DNA of 64,000 nucleotides from assembly GCA_004282875.1 (NCBI GenBank), contig SHLT01000002.1, positions 1-64,000 on the forward strand, in the 5' to 3' direction. The DNA comes from Chromatiales bacterium. Lineage in GTDB: Bacteria > Pseudomonadota > Gammaproteobacteria > Steroidobacterales > Woeseiaceae. Of the stretch, positions 26,890 through 36,043 are shown in pieces. The stretch's first letter is position 1; every line of letters starts with the position of its first letter. A program made the position numbers and the translations under genes. A model generated the notes under the pieces. The model worked only from the letters and a program-made list of their open reading frames with translations. It did no database searches and was not told where the DNA came from.

Positions 26890-27702
26890 ATGACGCCCGA
26901 AGCGCCGCTGGTCGAGATCCGCAACGCCACGCTGTGGCGCGGGTCAACCTGCGTCTTCCAGCATCTCGATCTGACTATCGAACAGCATGAGCGCGTCGCG
27001 ATTGTCGGCCCGAACGGCTCGGGCAAGACAACGCTCCTCAAGGCGATCAACCGGGAGCTGTATCCTGTCGTGCGTCCCGACTCGGTATTCAGGATCCTGG
27101 GCAGAGACCAATGGAACGTTTGGGAATTGCGCAAACATATCGGTGTCGTGTCCCAGGATCTGCAGCAGCGCTATACACCGACCACGACGGCGCTCGAAGT
27201 CGTCGTCTCCGGGTTCCATTCAAGCATTGGCGTTCACGGAATACTCGCGGACCGGGTCGACAGCAGGCAACTGGATGCAGCAAGAGCGACACTCAGCGAA
27301 CTCGGCATCGAGGCGCTTACCAACACGCCGCTGCGATCCATGTCGACCGGGCAGCAGCGCCGTTGCATCCTGGCGCGGGCGCTGGTCCACCGGCCCCGCA
27401 CGCTGATTCTTGATGAGCCGACCGCAGGACTGGATTTCGCGGCGAGCTTTGACTACCTGCAGCGAGTCCGGCGCCTGGCGGCGGCGGGGCGCAATATCAT
27501 TGTCGTCACCCATCATCTGAACGAGATCCCTCCGGAAATCGACCGCGTCGTCTTGCTGCAGGACGGCCGCATTGCAGCTGATGGCCGCAAGCAAGAGGTA
27601 CTGACCGAGAATACGCTCAGCGCCGTCTATAAGACCGCCATCCGCATTGCTGAAATCGACGGTTACTACCTCGCCTACCCCGGTCGGGACGCGAAAACGT
27701 GA
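26890..27702 (+). CDS. ABC transporter ATP-binding protein (orphan, ModF/YlmA-like)
   Basis: 270 residues, a single nucleotide-binding domain. Walker A is GPNGSGKTT, the Q-loop region is GVVSQDLQQRY, the signature is a variant (MSTGQQRR in place of LSGGQ), Walker B is LILDEPTAGLD and the H-loop is VVTHH. No permease or binding protein gene lies next to it. Relatives such as YlmA and ModF-like ATPases also stand alone, and their partners are unknown. Transport, translation or repair-linked roles are all possible. Confidence 0.85.
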   Translation: MTPEAPLVEIRNATLWRGSTCVFQHLDLTIEQHERVAIVGPNGSGKTTLLKAINRELYPVVRPDSVFRILGRDQWNVWELRKHIGVVSQDLQQRYTPTTTALEVVVSGFHSSIGVHGILADRVDSRQLDAARATLSELGIEALTNTPLRSMSTGQQRRCILARALVHRPRTLILDEPTAGLDFAASFDYLQRVRRLAAAGRNIIVVTHHLNEIPPEIDRVVLLQDGRIAADGRKQEVLTENTLSAVYKTAIRIAEIDGYYLAYPGRDAKT

Positions 27703-27747
27703 CCTGCTACGCGATATAATTGCCGCGGAGAGTCTATTCTCTTACTT

Positions 27748-28455
27748 ATGTTGAACCCGGTCCGCAGAATCATCACCAGTACGCCGCTCGTTGCGACGCC
27801 GGCATTGGCCGCTGACGTCGGCGCGCAGACCGGGATCACGAGCGTCGGACCCGCGATATTCCTGTTCACTATTGCCGGCGCGCTGTTATTGACACTGATT
27901 TTCCGGTCTGCGGCAAACCACGTTGCCCGATTCATAACCGGCAAGATCGGTCAGTTCCGCATTCGGGCGGCTTTGGCAAAGCGCAGCCCCGACGTGATGC
28001 ACGATTTCCTGATTCCCGGTGCCTACGGCGGACTCGCCAGGATCGATCATGCAATTCTCACCGCCGGGGGCATTCTCTGCATCCAGAGCAAGCACTGCAA
28101 CGGCATCGTGTTCGGTGGCGCTGACGAGGCTCAGTGGACGAACGTCGATGGTGTGCGCCGCCAGCGATTCCTGAACCCGGCGATCCAGAATGAAGGGCGC
28201 CGGCGCGCACTTGAAAAGATTGTCCCCGATGTACCCGTTGAAAACCTCGTGATCTTCACGGGCTCGGTGGAGTTTACATCCGCGCCGCCGAAGAACGTCA
28301 TTCATGTCAGTCAGCTCGAGAGTTTTGTGGCGAAGCATGTCTTCGGTCCGAGCAAAATCGAGGACTGGCAGGCGGTCTGGTTGACGGTGAACTCGGCCGT
28401 GCTGCGCGACGCCGCTGCACGCAAGGATTTCGCGGCACAAATCAACTTCGGCTGA
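27748..28455 (+). CDS. NERD (nuclease-related) domain membrane protein
   Basis: 235 residues. An N-terminal membrane segment (about 33-52, GPAIFLFTIAGALLLTLIF) precedes a NERD domain (about 65-190), recognisable by VMHDFLIPGAYGGLARIDHAILTAGGILCIQSKH and the later NPAIQNEGR and LVIFTGSVEF. This is the restriction-endonuclease-like fold, with D, and E/Q-x-K replaced by IQSKH. NERD proteins are thought to process DNA, but most are uncharacterised. It is downstream of the ABC ATPase and 47 nt upstream of the DUF819 gene, possibly co-transcribed. Confidence 0.78.
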   Translation: MLNPVRRIITSTPLVATPALAADVGAQTGITSVGPAIFLFTIAGALLLTLIFRSAANHVARFITGKIGQFRIRAALAKRSPDVMHDFLIPGAYGGLARIDHAILTAGGILCIQSKHCNGIVFGGADEAQWTNVDGVRRQRFLNPAIQNEGRRRALEKIVPDVPVENLVIFTGSVEFTSAPPKNVIHVSQLESFVAKHVFGPSKIEDWQAVWLTVNSAVLRDAAARKDFAAQINFG

Positions 28456-28502
28456 CACGATGCTTTATACTCGGTCGCTTGATTCGGCCCGAGAGATGCT
28501 GC

Positions 28503-29714
28503 ATGGAATCCGTTCTGATCAGTTCACCGATAGGCGTGCTCGCCGTGTTATGCGCGGTCGCCGCCTTCTTCTTCCTGCTGGCACAAGTTAGCGAAGCCAA
28601 ACTCTTCAATTACGTACCGCCGTTGCTGTTCATTTATGCAACGCCCGTGTTCCTGAGCAACGTTACTCTCGGTGGCCAGACGGTCCTCCCGAACTCCTCG
28701 GTGATCTACTCCGGACTGAGCAAATACGTGTTGCCCGTGTTCATCGTACTCATGCTGATCAAGGTCAACGTACCGGCGGTCGTCAAGGTCATGGGCAAAG
28801 GTGTGCTCGTTATGCTCATGGGCACGGCCGGCGTCATGGTCGGCGGCGTCGTGGCGTACGTCATCGTGCACGGCTGGCTGCCGGAAGATTCATGGCGCGG
28901 TTTCGGCACGCTTGCAGGCAGCTGGATTGGCGGAACAGCAAATATGCTGGCCACTAAGGAAATGCTGGAGGCATCGGAAGCACAGCTCGGACTGGCCGTT
29001 GTCGCGGATAACATAGTGTACATCGTCTGGCTCCCGCTCCTGCTGATGTCGCGCGACTACGCCGACAAGTTCAATAAGTGGGCACGTGTGCCGGCCGACC
29101 GGCTCGCCGCGATGGATGCCGCAGCGGATTTGCATGCCGAGGAAGACCACCCACCGACGATGCAGCAATACCTGTTTCTCGCAGCTGTCGTCCTCGGTGT
29201 CGCGGCGATCGGCCACGCATTCGCTCCCGGTATTGCCAACGGGATCAAGGAGTCGCTGCCGGCACTGAGCGGTGTTTTCTCTGAGACCACGGTTCGCATC
29301 CTGCTCGTTACCACCATCGCACTACTGCTCTCGGCCACGCCCGTATCGGACCTGCCGAATTCCACGGCGATGGGCACCGCCCTCATTTACATTTTCGTCG
29401 CGGGCATGGGTGCGCGGGCGGACGTTGCCGGCCTCGCCGATGCGCCGGCATTCGTCCTGGGCGCCTTTATCTGGATCTTTATCCACGGCCTCTTCATGCT
29501 CGCCGGCGCCTGGATTTTCCGTGTGGACGTTCACAGCGTCGCCATTGCATCGGCTGCCAACATCGGGGCCGCGGCCTCAGCCCCGATCGTCGCGGCGCAT
29601 CACCGGCCAAACCTGGTGCCGGCATCTATTTTGCTGGCGTTGCTGGGCTACGCGCTCGGCAACTACCTGGCACCGCTCACCGGACACCTTGCAAGGATGG
29701 CCGTGGGACAGTAA
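28503..29714 (+). CDS. DUF819 family membrane protein
   Basis: ATG 28503 gives 403 residues; the frame begins at 28479 but the extra residues are polar and unlikely. About ten hydrophobic segments are visible. The family hallmarks are LAGSWIGGTANMLATKEMLEAS and, in the second half, SAANIGAAASAPIVAAHHRPNLVPASILLALLGYALGNY. These two inverted-repeat-like halves resemble a transporter fold, but no substrate is known for DUF819 (YjcL-like) proteins. The next gene begins 4 nt after its stop, suggesting an operon. Confidence 0.88.
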   Translation: MESVLISSPIGVLAVLCAVAAFFFLLAQVSEAKLFNYVPPLLFIYATPVFLSNVTLGGQTVLPNSSVIYSGLSKYVLPVFIVLMLIKVNVPAVVKVMGKGVLVMLMGTAGVMVGGVVAYVIVHGWLPEDSWRGFGTLAGSWIGGTANMLATKEMLEASEAQLGLAVVADNIVYIVWLPLLLMSRDYADKFNKWARVPADRLAAMDAAADLHAEEDHPPTMQQYLFLAAVVLGVAAIGHAFAPGIANGIKESLPALSGVFSETTVRILLVTTIALLLSATPVSDLPNSTAMGTALIYIFVAGMGARADVAGLADAPAFVLGAFIWIFIHGLFMLAGAWIFRVDVHSVAIASAANIGAAASAPIVAAHHRPNLVPASILLALLGYALGNYLAPLTGHLARMAVGQ

Positions 29715-29718
29715 TCGC

Positions 29719-30756
29719 ATGACTCTGGCTACGTGGAAACGGCGGGCACAACTTGGCGCGGTCGTCGTGGTCGTCGTCGCTGCGGTATTCGCGGCCGGCA
29801 TAACGTTCCTCTGGCGCGACCGACCGCTGCTCGCCGACGCGGGTTGGCCTGCCCCGCCTTCGCCGGACGAAAAAGGCGCCCCGGTAACGGCGACCTGGCT
29901 TGGCGTCACAACGATTCTGTTTGACGATGGCGAGACGCAGATACTGATCGACGGCTTTTTCTCGCGCCCCACACTGTGGGAATCACTGCTGCGTCGGCCG
30001 GTCGTTAACGATGCAGCGACCATCAACTTCGCGCTGCACAAATTCGACATGCGCCGGCTGGCCGCAATTATCCCGGTGCACTCGCATTTTGACCATGCAA
30101 TGGATGTCGGCGCGATCGCCAACCGCACCAGCGCATCGGTGCTCGGGTCCGAGTCGACCGCCAACGTCGCGCGCGGCGTGAACGTTCCCGAAGACCAGAT
30201 TGTTGTCGCCGACAGTGAGCAAACCTACGAGTTTGGGGCATTCCGGGTTCAGCTGCTTCCCTCCAGTCACGCCCCGATCGGCTGGGGCGGGAGCGCGCCC
30301 ATGCCCGGCACTATTGACGAACCCCTGGCCACGCCGCAATCCATCGACGCCTGGCGCGAGGGCGGCAGTTATTCGATTGTCGTTCAACACCCGCAGGGAA
30401 CGACCCTGGTCCAGGGAAGCGCCGGGTTCGTCGAGGGCGCCCTGGAGGATGTACCGGCCAATGTCGTAATGCTCAGTATCGGGGGTCTGACGACACTCGA
30501 CGAAGGCTTTGCCGAGCAACTCTGGCTCGAAACGGTCACTCGAACCGGGGCCACGGCGGTATACCCGATGCACTTCGACGATTTCACAAAGCCGTTTGGC
30601 GAAGTCGTGGCGGCGCCCAAATTTCTCGGCAATCTGGGGAAAGCGGCGCTGTGGTTCGACACTTTTCGCCGGAAATGGGACCAGGACACGCAGATATTCC
30701 TGCCTGAGTTTGGCGAACCGATCGCGCTTTATACGCAACCCTCTTCGACGACCTGA
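29719..30756 (+). CDS. Membrane-anchored metallo-beta-lactamase-fold hydrolase
   Basis: ATG 29719 is chosen because the long frame (from 29272) otherwise overlaps DUF819. The 345-residue protein has an N-terminal anchor (LGAVVVVVVAAVFAAGITFLW) and an MBL domain. The metal motif is IPVHSHFDHAMDVG (HxHxDH), with a later SSHAPIGWG and a C-terminal YPMHFDDFTKPFG His. The fold resembles UlaG/NAPE-PLD-type members of the family, which hydrolyse phosphoesters or lactones. It likely faces the periplasm; substrate unknown. Its end overlaps the convergent GIY-YIG gene by 28 nt. Confidence 0.82.
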   Translation: MTLATWKRRAQLGAVVVVVVAAVFAAGITFLWRDRPLLADAGWPAPPSPDEKGAPVTATWLGVTTILFDDGETQILIDGFFSRPTLWESLLRRPVVNDAATINFALHKFDMRRLAAIIPVHSHFDHAMDVGAIANRTSASVLGSESTANVARGVNVPEDQIVVADSEQTYEFGAFRVQLLPSSHAPIGWGGSAPMPGTIDEPLATPQSIDAWREGGSYSIVVQHPQGTTLVQGSAGFVEGALEDVPANVVMLSIGGLTTLDEGFAEQLWLETVTRTGATAVYPMHFDDFTKPFGEVVAAPKFLGNLGKAALWFDTFRRKWDQDTQIFLPEFGEPIALYTQPSSTT

Positions 30757-31037
30757 ACCGGCGCCAGGTCGGCAAGGCCGCGGCGTCCCTCGATCAGGTC
30801 CAGTTTCCGTGCGCGGCTGAGCTGCTTCACGCGGTACTCTATCTGTGATGCGATCGCCCGATCGCCAACGACGCTCGAGTAGACAATCTCCAGGGGGCCA
30901 CGACCGCGCAGGTACTTTGCGCCTCGAGGACCGGCCTCATGCTCGGCCAGCCGCTTCTGAACATCGGTCGCAATGCCCGTATACAGGGAGCCGTCGGCGC
31001 ACTGCAGGATATACAGGCTGAATTCGGGTCTGGTCAC
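30729..31037 (-). CDS. GIY-YIG nuclease family protein (UPF0213/YhbQ-like)
   Basis: GTG 31037 is preferred; it lies 7 nt after the upstream gene's stop. The 102-residue product is a single GIY-YIG domain: SLYILQCADGSLYTGIATDVQKRLAEHEAG supplies the Y-I-L...Y-T-G core and the Arg in KRLAEH, and the conserved Glu is in IASQIEYRVKQL. Members such as YhbQ are stand-alone domains with weak or unknown nuclease activity on DNA. It overlaps the MBL-fold gene at its 3' end and follows the 123-residue gene closely. Confidence 0.85.
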   Translation of the reverse strand: MTRPEFSLYILQCADGSLYTGIATDVQKRLAEHEAGPRGAKYLRGRGPLEIVYSSVVGDRAIASQIEYRVKQLSRARKLDLIEGRRGLADLAPVQVVEEGCV

Positions 31038-31044
31038 CCGGCGA

Positions 31045-31416
31045 TCAGGCGTTGCCGCCAACCAGGGTGTCGCCGAGGACGCGGAACGCACCCAGCTCGA
31101 TGCTGTCGAGGTTCTCTGTGGTCTCCGCCCAGGTCAGGACGATATCGCTTATGCCACCGAGCTCTTCTGCAGGCTGGCGCAAACGCAAGGTCAGCACATT
31201 GCTCGTCAATGCGGCTTCGCGGATCAGGTTGTGTCCGCCAAACTGCTGCTCGTTGATTTCGATATAGATCGATTCGTCAAACTCTTCATCAACCGTGCGC
31301 ATCAGCAGAAGATAGTCGCTGATATCGCCTACCTCGGTCGTTTTTGCGAAGAACAGCATCGTCGCATTGTCGCGGACATCGAACGCGACCGTATCGTATT
31401 GGCGGCTTTCGGTCAT
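31045..31416 (-). CDS. Hypothetical protein (possible Imm10-like fold)
   Basis: 123 residues, soluble, no signal peptide, one His and no cysteines. The pattern SDYLLLMRTVDEEFDESIYIEINEQQ followed by LTLRL and ISDIVLTW is reminiscent of the Imm10 immunity family, but this is from memory of the pattern only and is weak. No toxin or polymorphic secretion gene lies nearby. The start overlaps the stop of the upstream acyltransferase (ATGA, 4 nt) and the GIY-YIG gene follows 7 nt later, so the three form an operon. Confidence 0.65.
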   Translation of the reverse strand: MTESRQYDTVAFDVRDNATMLFFAKTTEVGDISDYLLLMRTVDEEFDESIYIEINEQQFGGHNLIREAALTSNVLTLRLRQPAEELGGISDIVLTWAETTENLDSIELGAFRVLGDTLVGGNA

Positions 31417-32315
31417 TGAGACTCTCGGCTATCGAGAGTCTGTTGTATCAGTTCGTCCTTCTCTTGCCAAATCTCGCCGAGCCATTCCTGCACGCGGCGG
31501 CGCCATTCGCGATCATTCTCGTAATCGCCCTCGATCTGCCAGGTCTCGACCGGCCTTTCGCGCACATCGACCAGGACCTCGACATGCTCGCCACAACACA
31601 TGTCCCAGAATTTTGCCGGCCCGGCAGGATAGACGAGCGTGACGTCGAGAATAGCGCCAAACAATTCACCCATGGATGACATTGCCACGGCGAAGCCACC
31701 CGCCCGGGGTCGCAACAGGTGCCGATAGGGAACCTTGTGGCGGTCGCGTTTCTCGACGCTGAAACGCGTGCCCTCGACAAAATTGATCACGGACGTCGGC
31801 GTGTGTCGAAACTTTGCGCAGGCTTTGCGCGTCGTCTCGAAATCCTTGCCCTTCATGTGTGGCTTACGCGCAAGATAGCGGGCCGAATAGCGCTTCATAA
31901 ACGGCATATCCAGTGCCCACCAGGCGATACCGAGGATGGGAAACCAGACGAGTTCCTGCTTGATGAAGAATTTCAAAAACGGAATGCGCCGGTTGAACAC
32001 CTTCTGCAACACCAGGATGTCGACCCAGGTCTGGTGATTCGACAGGACGAGATACCATTCGTCGCGACGCACAGTGTCAATGCCCGTAGCGCGCCAGTCG
32101 ATAGATCCTGCCGTCGCCAAGAGCAGGGAATTCAGCGCCACCCATGCCTCACCCATACCCATGAGGATGCGCGTGATACCGCGTCGAATCACGGGCACTG
32201 GAAGCAGCAGCTTGAAGATCGCCAGCACGAAAATCGGTACGAACCAGAAGACTGTATTCAGGGTGAAGCCGCCGAACACGAGTACGCCGCGAAGATTCCG
32301 AAAAAAAGCTTTCAA
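31413..32315 (-). CDS. 1-acylglycerol-3-phosphate O-acyltransferase-like protein (PlsC/YihG family)
   Basis: 300 residues starting at TTG 32315, with no convincing SD. Two N-terminal hydrophobic segments (VLVFGGFTLNTVFWFVPIFVL) lead into a PlsC domain: SNHQTWVDILVL holds the HX4D motif, and INFVEGTRFS is the EGTR block. Several features fit YihG-like acyltransferases of Gammaproteobacteria, which acylate lysophosphatidic acid or lysophospholipids at the inner membrane. It heads a small minus-strand operon with the 123-residue and GIY-YIG genes and is divergent from the cupin gene. Confidence 0.87.
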   Translation of the reverse strand: MKAFFRNLRGVLVFGGFTLNTVFWFVPIFVLAIFKLLLPVPVIRRGITRILMGMGEAWVALNSLLLATAGSIDWRATGIDTVRRDEWYLVLSNHQTWVDILVLQKVFNRRIPFLKFFIKQELVWFPILGIAWWALDMPFMKRYSARYLARKPHMKGKDFETTRKACAKFRHTPTSVINFVEGTRFSVEKRDRHKVPYRHLLRPRAGGFAVAMSSMGELFGAILDVTLVYPAGPAKFWDMCCGEHVEVLVDVRERPVETWQIEGDYENDREWRRRVQEWLGEIWQEKDELIQQTLDSRESQ

Positions 32316-32361
32316 TCAGGTTTGCTCAAAACCAAAAGATTGCGCATTCTATCGCGAAGCC

Positions 32362-32694
32362 ATGACAGAACGTATAACACCAGAAAAGGCGCTGGCCGCG
32401 GTCAGGGCCTCCGATGACGGTCTCTACGGTGTCCTGCTTGAGCATGGCACCATGGAGCTCGGCTACTATCGCCCCATCGACAGCGATGAGCAAGCGCCGC
32501 ACGAGCAGGATGAAATCTACGTGATTCATACGGGCAGCGGCGTATTCATCCGCGGCGACGAGCGCATCGCCTTTGCGCCGGGTGACGTCCTGTTCGTACC
32601 CGCCGGTGTCGACCACCGCTTCGTCGAGTTCAGCGATGACTTCGCCACCTGGGCGATCTTCTGGGGACCGCCGGGCGGGGAAGACCCGGCATGA
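32362..32694 (+). CDS. Small cupin-domain protein
   Basis: 110 residues from ATG 32362; the open frame begins at 32074, but that part is antisense to the acyltransferase. A single cupin barrel: HEQDEIYVIHTGSGVFIRGDERI provides motif 1 (H/E ligands) and PAGVDHRFVEFSD motif 2. It likely binds a divalent metal; substrate unknown. Its stop overlaps the start of the next gene (ATGA), so cupin, ceramidase-like and GFA genes form one operon. Confidence 0.8.
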   Translation: MTERITPEKALAAVRASDDGLYGVLLEHGTMELGYYRPIDSDEQAPHEQDEIYVIHTGSGVFIRGDERIAFAPGDVLFVPAGVDHRFVEFSDDFATWAIFWGPPGGEDPA

Positions 32695-33395
32695 GTATCG
32701 TCGAGATCATACTCAACCCGTTCGCCCAGGATCCCGCGTATCACGTATTCGCGGACAGCCGCACACTGCTCGGCATCCCGAACTTCTGGAACGTTGTTAC
32801 CAATTTGCCACTCCTGGTCGTCGGGGCATGGGGGCTCATGGTCGTCGCAAGACGGCCGCAATTCGCGAAGTCGCTTCCCTATGTCTGGACCGCTTTTTTC
32901 AGTGGGCTTCTGCTCACGGCGTTCGGTTCCGGCTACTACCACCTGGGCCCCGATCACGCTTCGCTTGCTTGGGACCGGGCGGCCATGACGATCGGCTTCA
33001 TGGGACTGTTCACGCTGGTCATTGGCGAATACCTGTCGGTCGCATGGGCGAATCGCCTGCTGGTTCCCTTGCTGCTAATCGGCGTGGGCAGCGTGTACTA
33101 CTGGCTTTGGACGGAAGCGCGCGGCGCAGGCGACCTGCGACCGTTCGGGCTGGTCCAGTTCCTGCCGATGCTGATCGTCCCGCTGATCATGCTGCTACGA
33201 CGCGGGCGCAGCGACCTCGCTCCCTGGCTCGTTGGAATGATGGTGTTCTACGCCGGCGCGAAAATCGTCGAGTACTACGATGCCCCAATTTATGCGGCCG
33301 GGCAGTTGATGAGCGGTCACGCACTCAAACATGTCCTGGCCGCGCTGGCCGGCGCGAGCCTGTTGCTCGGGCTGCATCGGAGGCGCGATGCCTGA
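32691..33395 (+). CDS. Seven-TM ceramidase-like (CREST superfamily) membrane protein
   Basis: 234 residues with about seven membrane helices. The motif SGYYHLGPDH in the third helix and SGHALKHVLAAL in the last match the S..YYH..PD and H..KH zinc-site pattern of alkaline ceramidase, PAQR and related CREST hydrolases. The zinc ligands (His, Asp, His, His) therefore look intact. The family hydrolyses amide or ester bonds within the membrane. Bacterial substrates are largely unknown. It sits between a cupin and a GFA-type gene with short overlaps on both sides. Confidence 0.78.
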   Translation: MSIVEIILNPFAQDPAYHVFADSRTLLGIPNFWNVVTNLPLLVVGAWGLMVVARRPQFAKSLPYVWTAFFSGLLLTAFGSGYYHLGPDHASLAWDRAAMTIGFMGLFTLVIGEYLSVAWANRLLVPLLLIGVGSVYYWLWTEARGAGDLRPFGLVQFLPMLIVPLIMLLRRGRSDLAPWLVGMMVFYAGAKIVEYYDAPIYAAGQLMSGHALKHVLAALAGASLLLGLHRRRDA

Positions 33396-33813
33396 CTACA
33401 GCGGCCACTGCCATTGCGGTGCAATCGGCTATCGCTACCACTGTGACGAACCACCGGCTACGTGGACCATCCGTGCGTGCCAGTGCCGTTTCTGCCGGGC
33501 TCACGACGCGCTTAGCGCATCCGACCCCGCGGCCACCCTGGACTTTGAGGCCCGCGAGCCCGAATTCCTGCAGCGCTATCGGTTCGGACTGAAGACGGCG
33601 GACTTCCTGTTGTGCAGACGCTGCGGCGTGTACATCGGCGCCCTGATCGAGACCCCGAAAGGCCGCTTCGGCATTATCAACACGCACGCTCTGGCCGAGC
33701 CGCCCGCGGACCTGGCTGCGCCGCTGGCCATGCACTATGACCAGGAAGCCAAAGCGGGCCGCGTAACGCGCCGCGAGGAGCGGTGGTCGCCGGTTACGGG
33801 GGTGCCAACGTAG
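33388..33813 (+). CDS. GFA (glutathione-dependent formaldehyde-activating)/CENP-V family protein
   Basis: ATG 33388 lies 8 nt inside the previous gene's end and gives 141 residues. Zinc ligands are arranged as in the family: GHCHCGAIGY near the N terminus, ACQCRFCRAHD in the centre and LLCRRCGVYIG later. The name is historical: most members have not been shown to act on S-hydroxymethylglutathione. Last gene of the cupin/ceramidase-like/GFA operon. Confidence 0.87.
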   Translation: MPDYSGHCHCGAIGYRYHCDEPPATWTIRACQCRFCRAHDALSASDPAATLDFEAREPEFLQRYRFGLKTADFLLCRRCGVYIGALIETPKGRFGIINTHALAEPPADLAAPLAMHYDQEAKAGRVTRREERWSPVTGVPT

Positions 33814-33926
33814 AATCCACGCTCGGCCGCCGGCCCGGTCGCCTGTCAGGGATTTCCCCAAGTAGAATCCGCTCCCGGTAGCCGTTACCATGCGGCCCGC
33901 TCTCCAATCTCAACCGGACAACCAAG

Positions 33927-34823
33927 ATGACGACCGCCAAACGTATTGATGGCAAGGCCAAAGCCGAGCAACTCGCTGAATCCATTACTGAACAGACGGC
34001 GGCATTGCTCGCCGAACACGGCATCAAGCCCGGCCTCGCGGTCGTGATTATCGGCGAGGACCCCGCAAGCCAGGTGTATGTGCGCAACAAGAAGCGGCGC
34101 GCCGAAGCCTGCGGTTTCCACTCGATTCAACATACGCTGGCTGCGGACACCTCGCAGGACGATGTCCTTGCACTGATCGACGATCTCAATAGCGACGACG
34201 CTATCCACGGCATTCTCGTGCAGCTGCCGCTGCCCGATCACCTCGACGAGCAGACGATTACCCAGGCCATCTCGCCCTCGAAGGATGTCGACGGCTTCCA
34301 TTTCGTCAACATCGGCAAACTTACGGCGGGGCACACGGCCGACGCCTTCGTGCCCTGCACGCCGGCCGGTTGCATCCTCATGATCGAGGACGAACTCGGC
34401 AGCGATTTTTCGGGTCTGAATGCGGTCGTCGTCGGCCGGTCGAATATCGTCGGCAAGCCCATGGGCGCCTTGCTGTTGCAGCGCAACGCGACGGTGACGA
34501 TGACGCACAGCCGCACCAAGGACCTGCCTGGCGTTGTGCGCAATGCCGATATCGTCATCGCAGCCGTCGGGCGACCGGACATGGTCAAGGCGGACTGGGT
34601 CAAACCCGGCGCCGTGATTATCGATGTCGGCATCAACCGTGTCGAAAAAGAAATCGACGGTGAGATGAAGTCAAAGTTGACGGGCGATGTCGATTACGAC
34701 GACGTCTGCAGCGTCGCCGGCGCCATCACGCCCGTGCCTGGCGGCGTTGGCCCGATGACCATCACGATGCTCATGTTCAATACCCTGCGCTCGGCGCGCC
34801 TGTCGGCGGGGCTCGAAGCCTAA
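33927..34823 (+). CDS. folD: Bifunctional methylenetetrahydrofolate dehydrogenase/cyclohydrolase
   Basis: 298 residues, full length (E. coli FolD is 288). The catalytic lysine region is [13 protein letters not shown], the folate site includes [13 protein letters not shown], the NADP loop is [13 protein letters not shown], and the C-terminal signature [14 protein letters not shown] is intact. It interconverts 5,10-methylene- and 10-formyl-tetrahydrofolate in the cytoplasm. A 113-nt region precedes it with a possible -10 element (TAGAAT at 33863-33868). It converges on the AMACR-like gene with a 4-nt overlap. Confidence 0.97.
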   Translation: MTTAKRIDGKAKAEQLAESITEQTAALLAEHGIKPGLAVVIIGEDPASQVYVRNKKRRAEACGFHSIQHTLAADTSQDDVLALIDDLNSDDAIHGILVQLPLPDHLDEQTITQAISPSKDVDGFHFVNIGKLTAGHTADAFVPCTPAGCILMIEDELGSDFSGLNAVVVGRSNIVGKPMGALLLQRNATVTMTHSRTKDLPGVVRNADIVIAAVGRPDMVKADWVKPGAVIIDVGINRVEKEIDGEMKSKLTGDVDYDDVCSVAGAITPVPGGVGPMTITMLMFNTLRSARLSAGLEA

Positions 34824-35968
34824 ATCGTCCCCCGCTCGCGCAGGGACGCGATCTGCTCGGCCGAACAGCCAATCTCGCCGAGCACCATGTCCGTGTGCTG
34901 CCCGACCGTCGGCGGTCCCGACGCAATTTCCGAGCGGGTTGCACTGAAACGCGGGGCCGGGGCCGGTTGCGTCACGCCCTTGACCCGGGTGAACGTGCCC
35001 CGCGCCACGTTGTGTGGATGCCGGGGCGCTTCGTCAAAGTCGAGCACGGGAGCGAAACAGATATCCGTGCCTTCCATCAAGTCACACCACTCGGCGCGCG
35101 TCTTCGATTTGAAGATCTCTGTAAAACGCCGTTTGAGCGCTGGCCAGCCCTGCCTGTCGTACTGGCGCTCAAAGTCCGGGTCTTCTGCCAGTCCCAGTGT
35201 CTCCAGTAATTCGGCATAGAACTGCGGCTCAATCGCGCCGATGGACACGAACTTCCGGTCCGCCGTTTCATAGGTGTCGTACCAGTGTGATGCGCCGTCC
35301 AGCAGGTTGTCCTGGCGCTGTGACGTCCACTGGCCATTCTGAAACAGGGCATACAGCAGCGTCGTGGCAGCGGCAGAACCGTCGCAAATCGCCGCATCCA
35401 CAACCTGGCCTTTTCCTGTGTCCCGCGCGCTCAACATGCCGGCCAGCATGCCGACGGTCAGCAGCATCGAGCCGCCCGCAATATCGCCGACCAGTGTCGG
35501 CGGTACTGTCGGTGGCGAGTCTGCGCGCCCCCCGTACCAGAGGGCACCGGACAATGCGACGTAGTTGATGTCATGGCCGGCCGCCTGAGACAGCGGGCCA
35601 TCCTGGCCCCAGCCCGTCATGCGCCCGTAAACCAGGGCCGGATTGTTGTCGAGGCAGACCTCGGGGCCCAGCCCGAGCCGTTCCATGACACCGGGTCGAA
35701 ACGCCTCAATGAGGCCGTCGGCATCGCGCAGCAGCCGCAACACGAGGTCTACGGCTCCATCGCTTTTGAGGTCCAATGCGATCGATCTCTTGCCCCGATT
35801 CATAATCGTTGCATTCGCATTTTCGAGCATGCCCGGTAGCCTGCTCGCATCCGCCTTGCGTTCCACGAGAACCACCTCGGCTCCCATATCGGCGAGCATC
35901 ATGCCGCACACCGGTGCCGGTCCAATGCCACCCATCTCGATAATTCGCTTGCCTGCCAGCGGTCCCAT
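34820..35968 (-). CDS. CaiB/BaiF family CoA transferase, alpha-methylacyl-CoA racemase-like
   Basis: 382 residues, typical for AMACR. The N-terminal block [33 protein letters not shown] and [14 protein letters not shown] are hallmarks of the racemase branch. The catalytic His/Asp pair is in [15 protein letters not shown] and [10 protein letters not shown]. The enzyme epimerises 2-methylacyl-CoA thioesters so that they can enter beta-oxidation, or acts as a CoA transferase in other branches. Racemase is more likely from the intact His-Asp pair. It is transcribed towards folD and stands apart from other fatty-acid genes. Confidence 0.87.
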   Translation of the reverse strand: MGPLAGKRIIEMGGIGPAPVCGMMLADMGAEVVLVERKADASRLPGMLENANATIMNRGKRSIALDLKSDGAVDLVLRLLRDADGLIEAFRPGVMERLGLGPEVCLDNNPALVYGRMTGWGQDGPLSQAAGHDINYVALSGALWYGGRADSPPTVPPTLVGDIAGGSMLLTVGMLAGMLSARDTGKGQVVDAAICDGSAAATTLLYALFQNGQWTSQRQDNLLDGASHWYDTYETADRKFVSIGAIEPQFYAELLETLGLAEDPDFERQYDRQGWPALKRRFTEIFKSKTRAEWCDLMEGTDICFAPVLDFDEAPRHPHNVARGTFTRVKGVTQPAPAPRFSATRSEIASGPPTVGQHTDMVLGEIGCSAEQIASLRERGTI

Positions 35969-36043
35969 GCTTCACTCTCCTGTCTCGAGTCGTTGTACTA
36001 CTCGACTCCGTTGTGCAAATCAATCTTGCTTAGGTGACAACGC

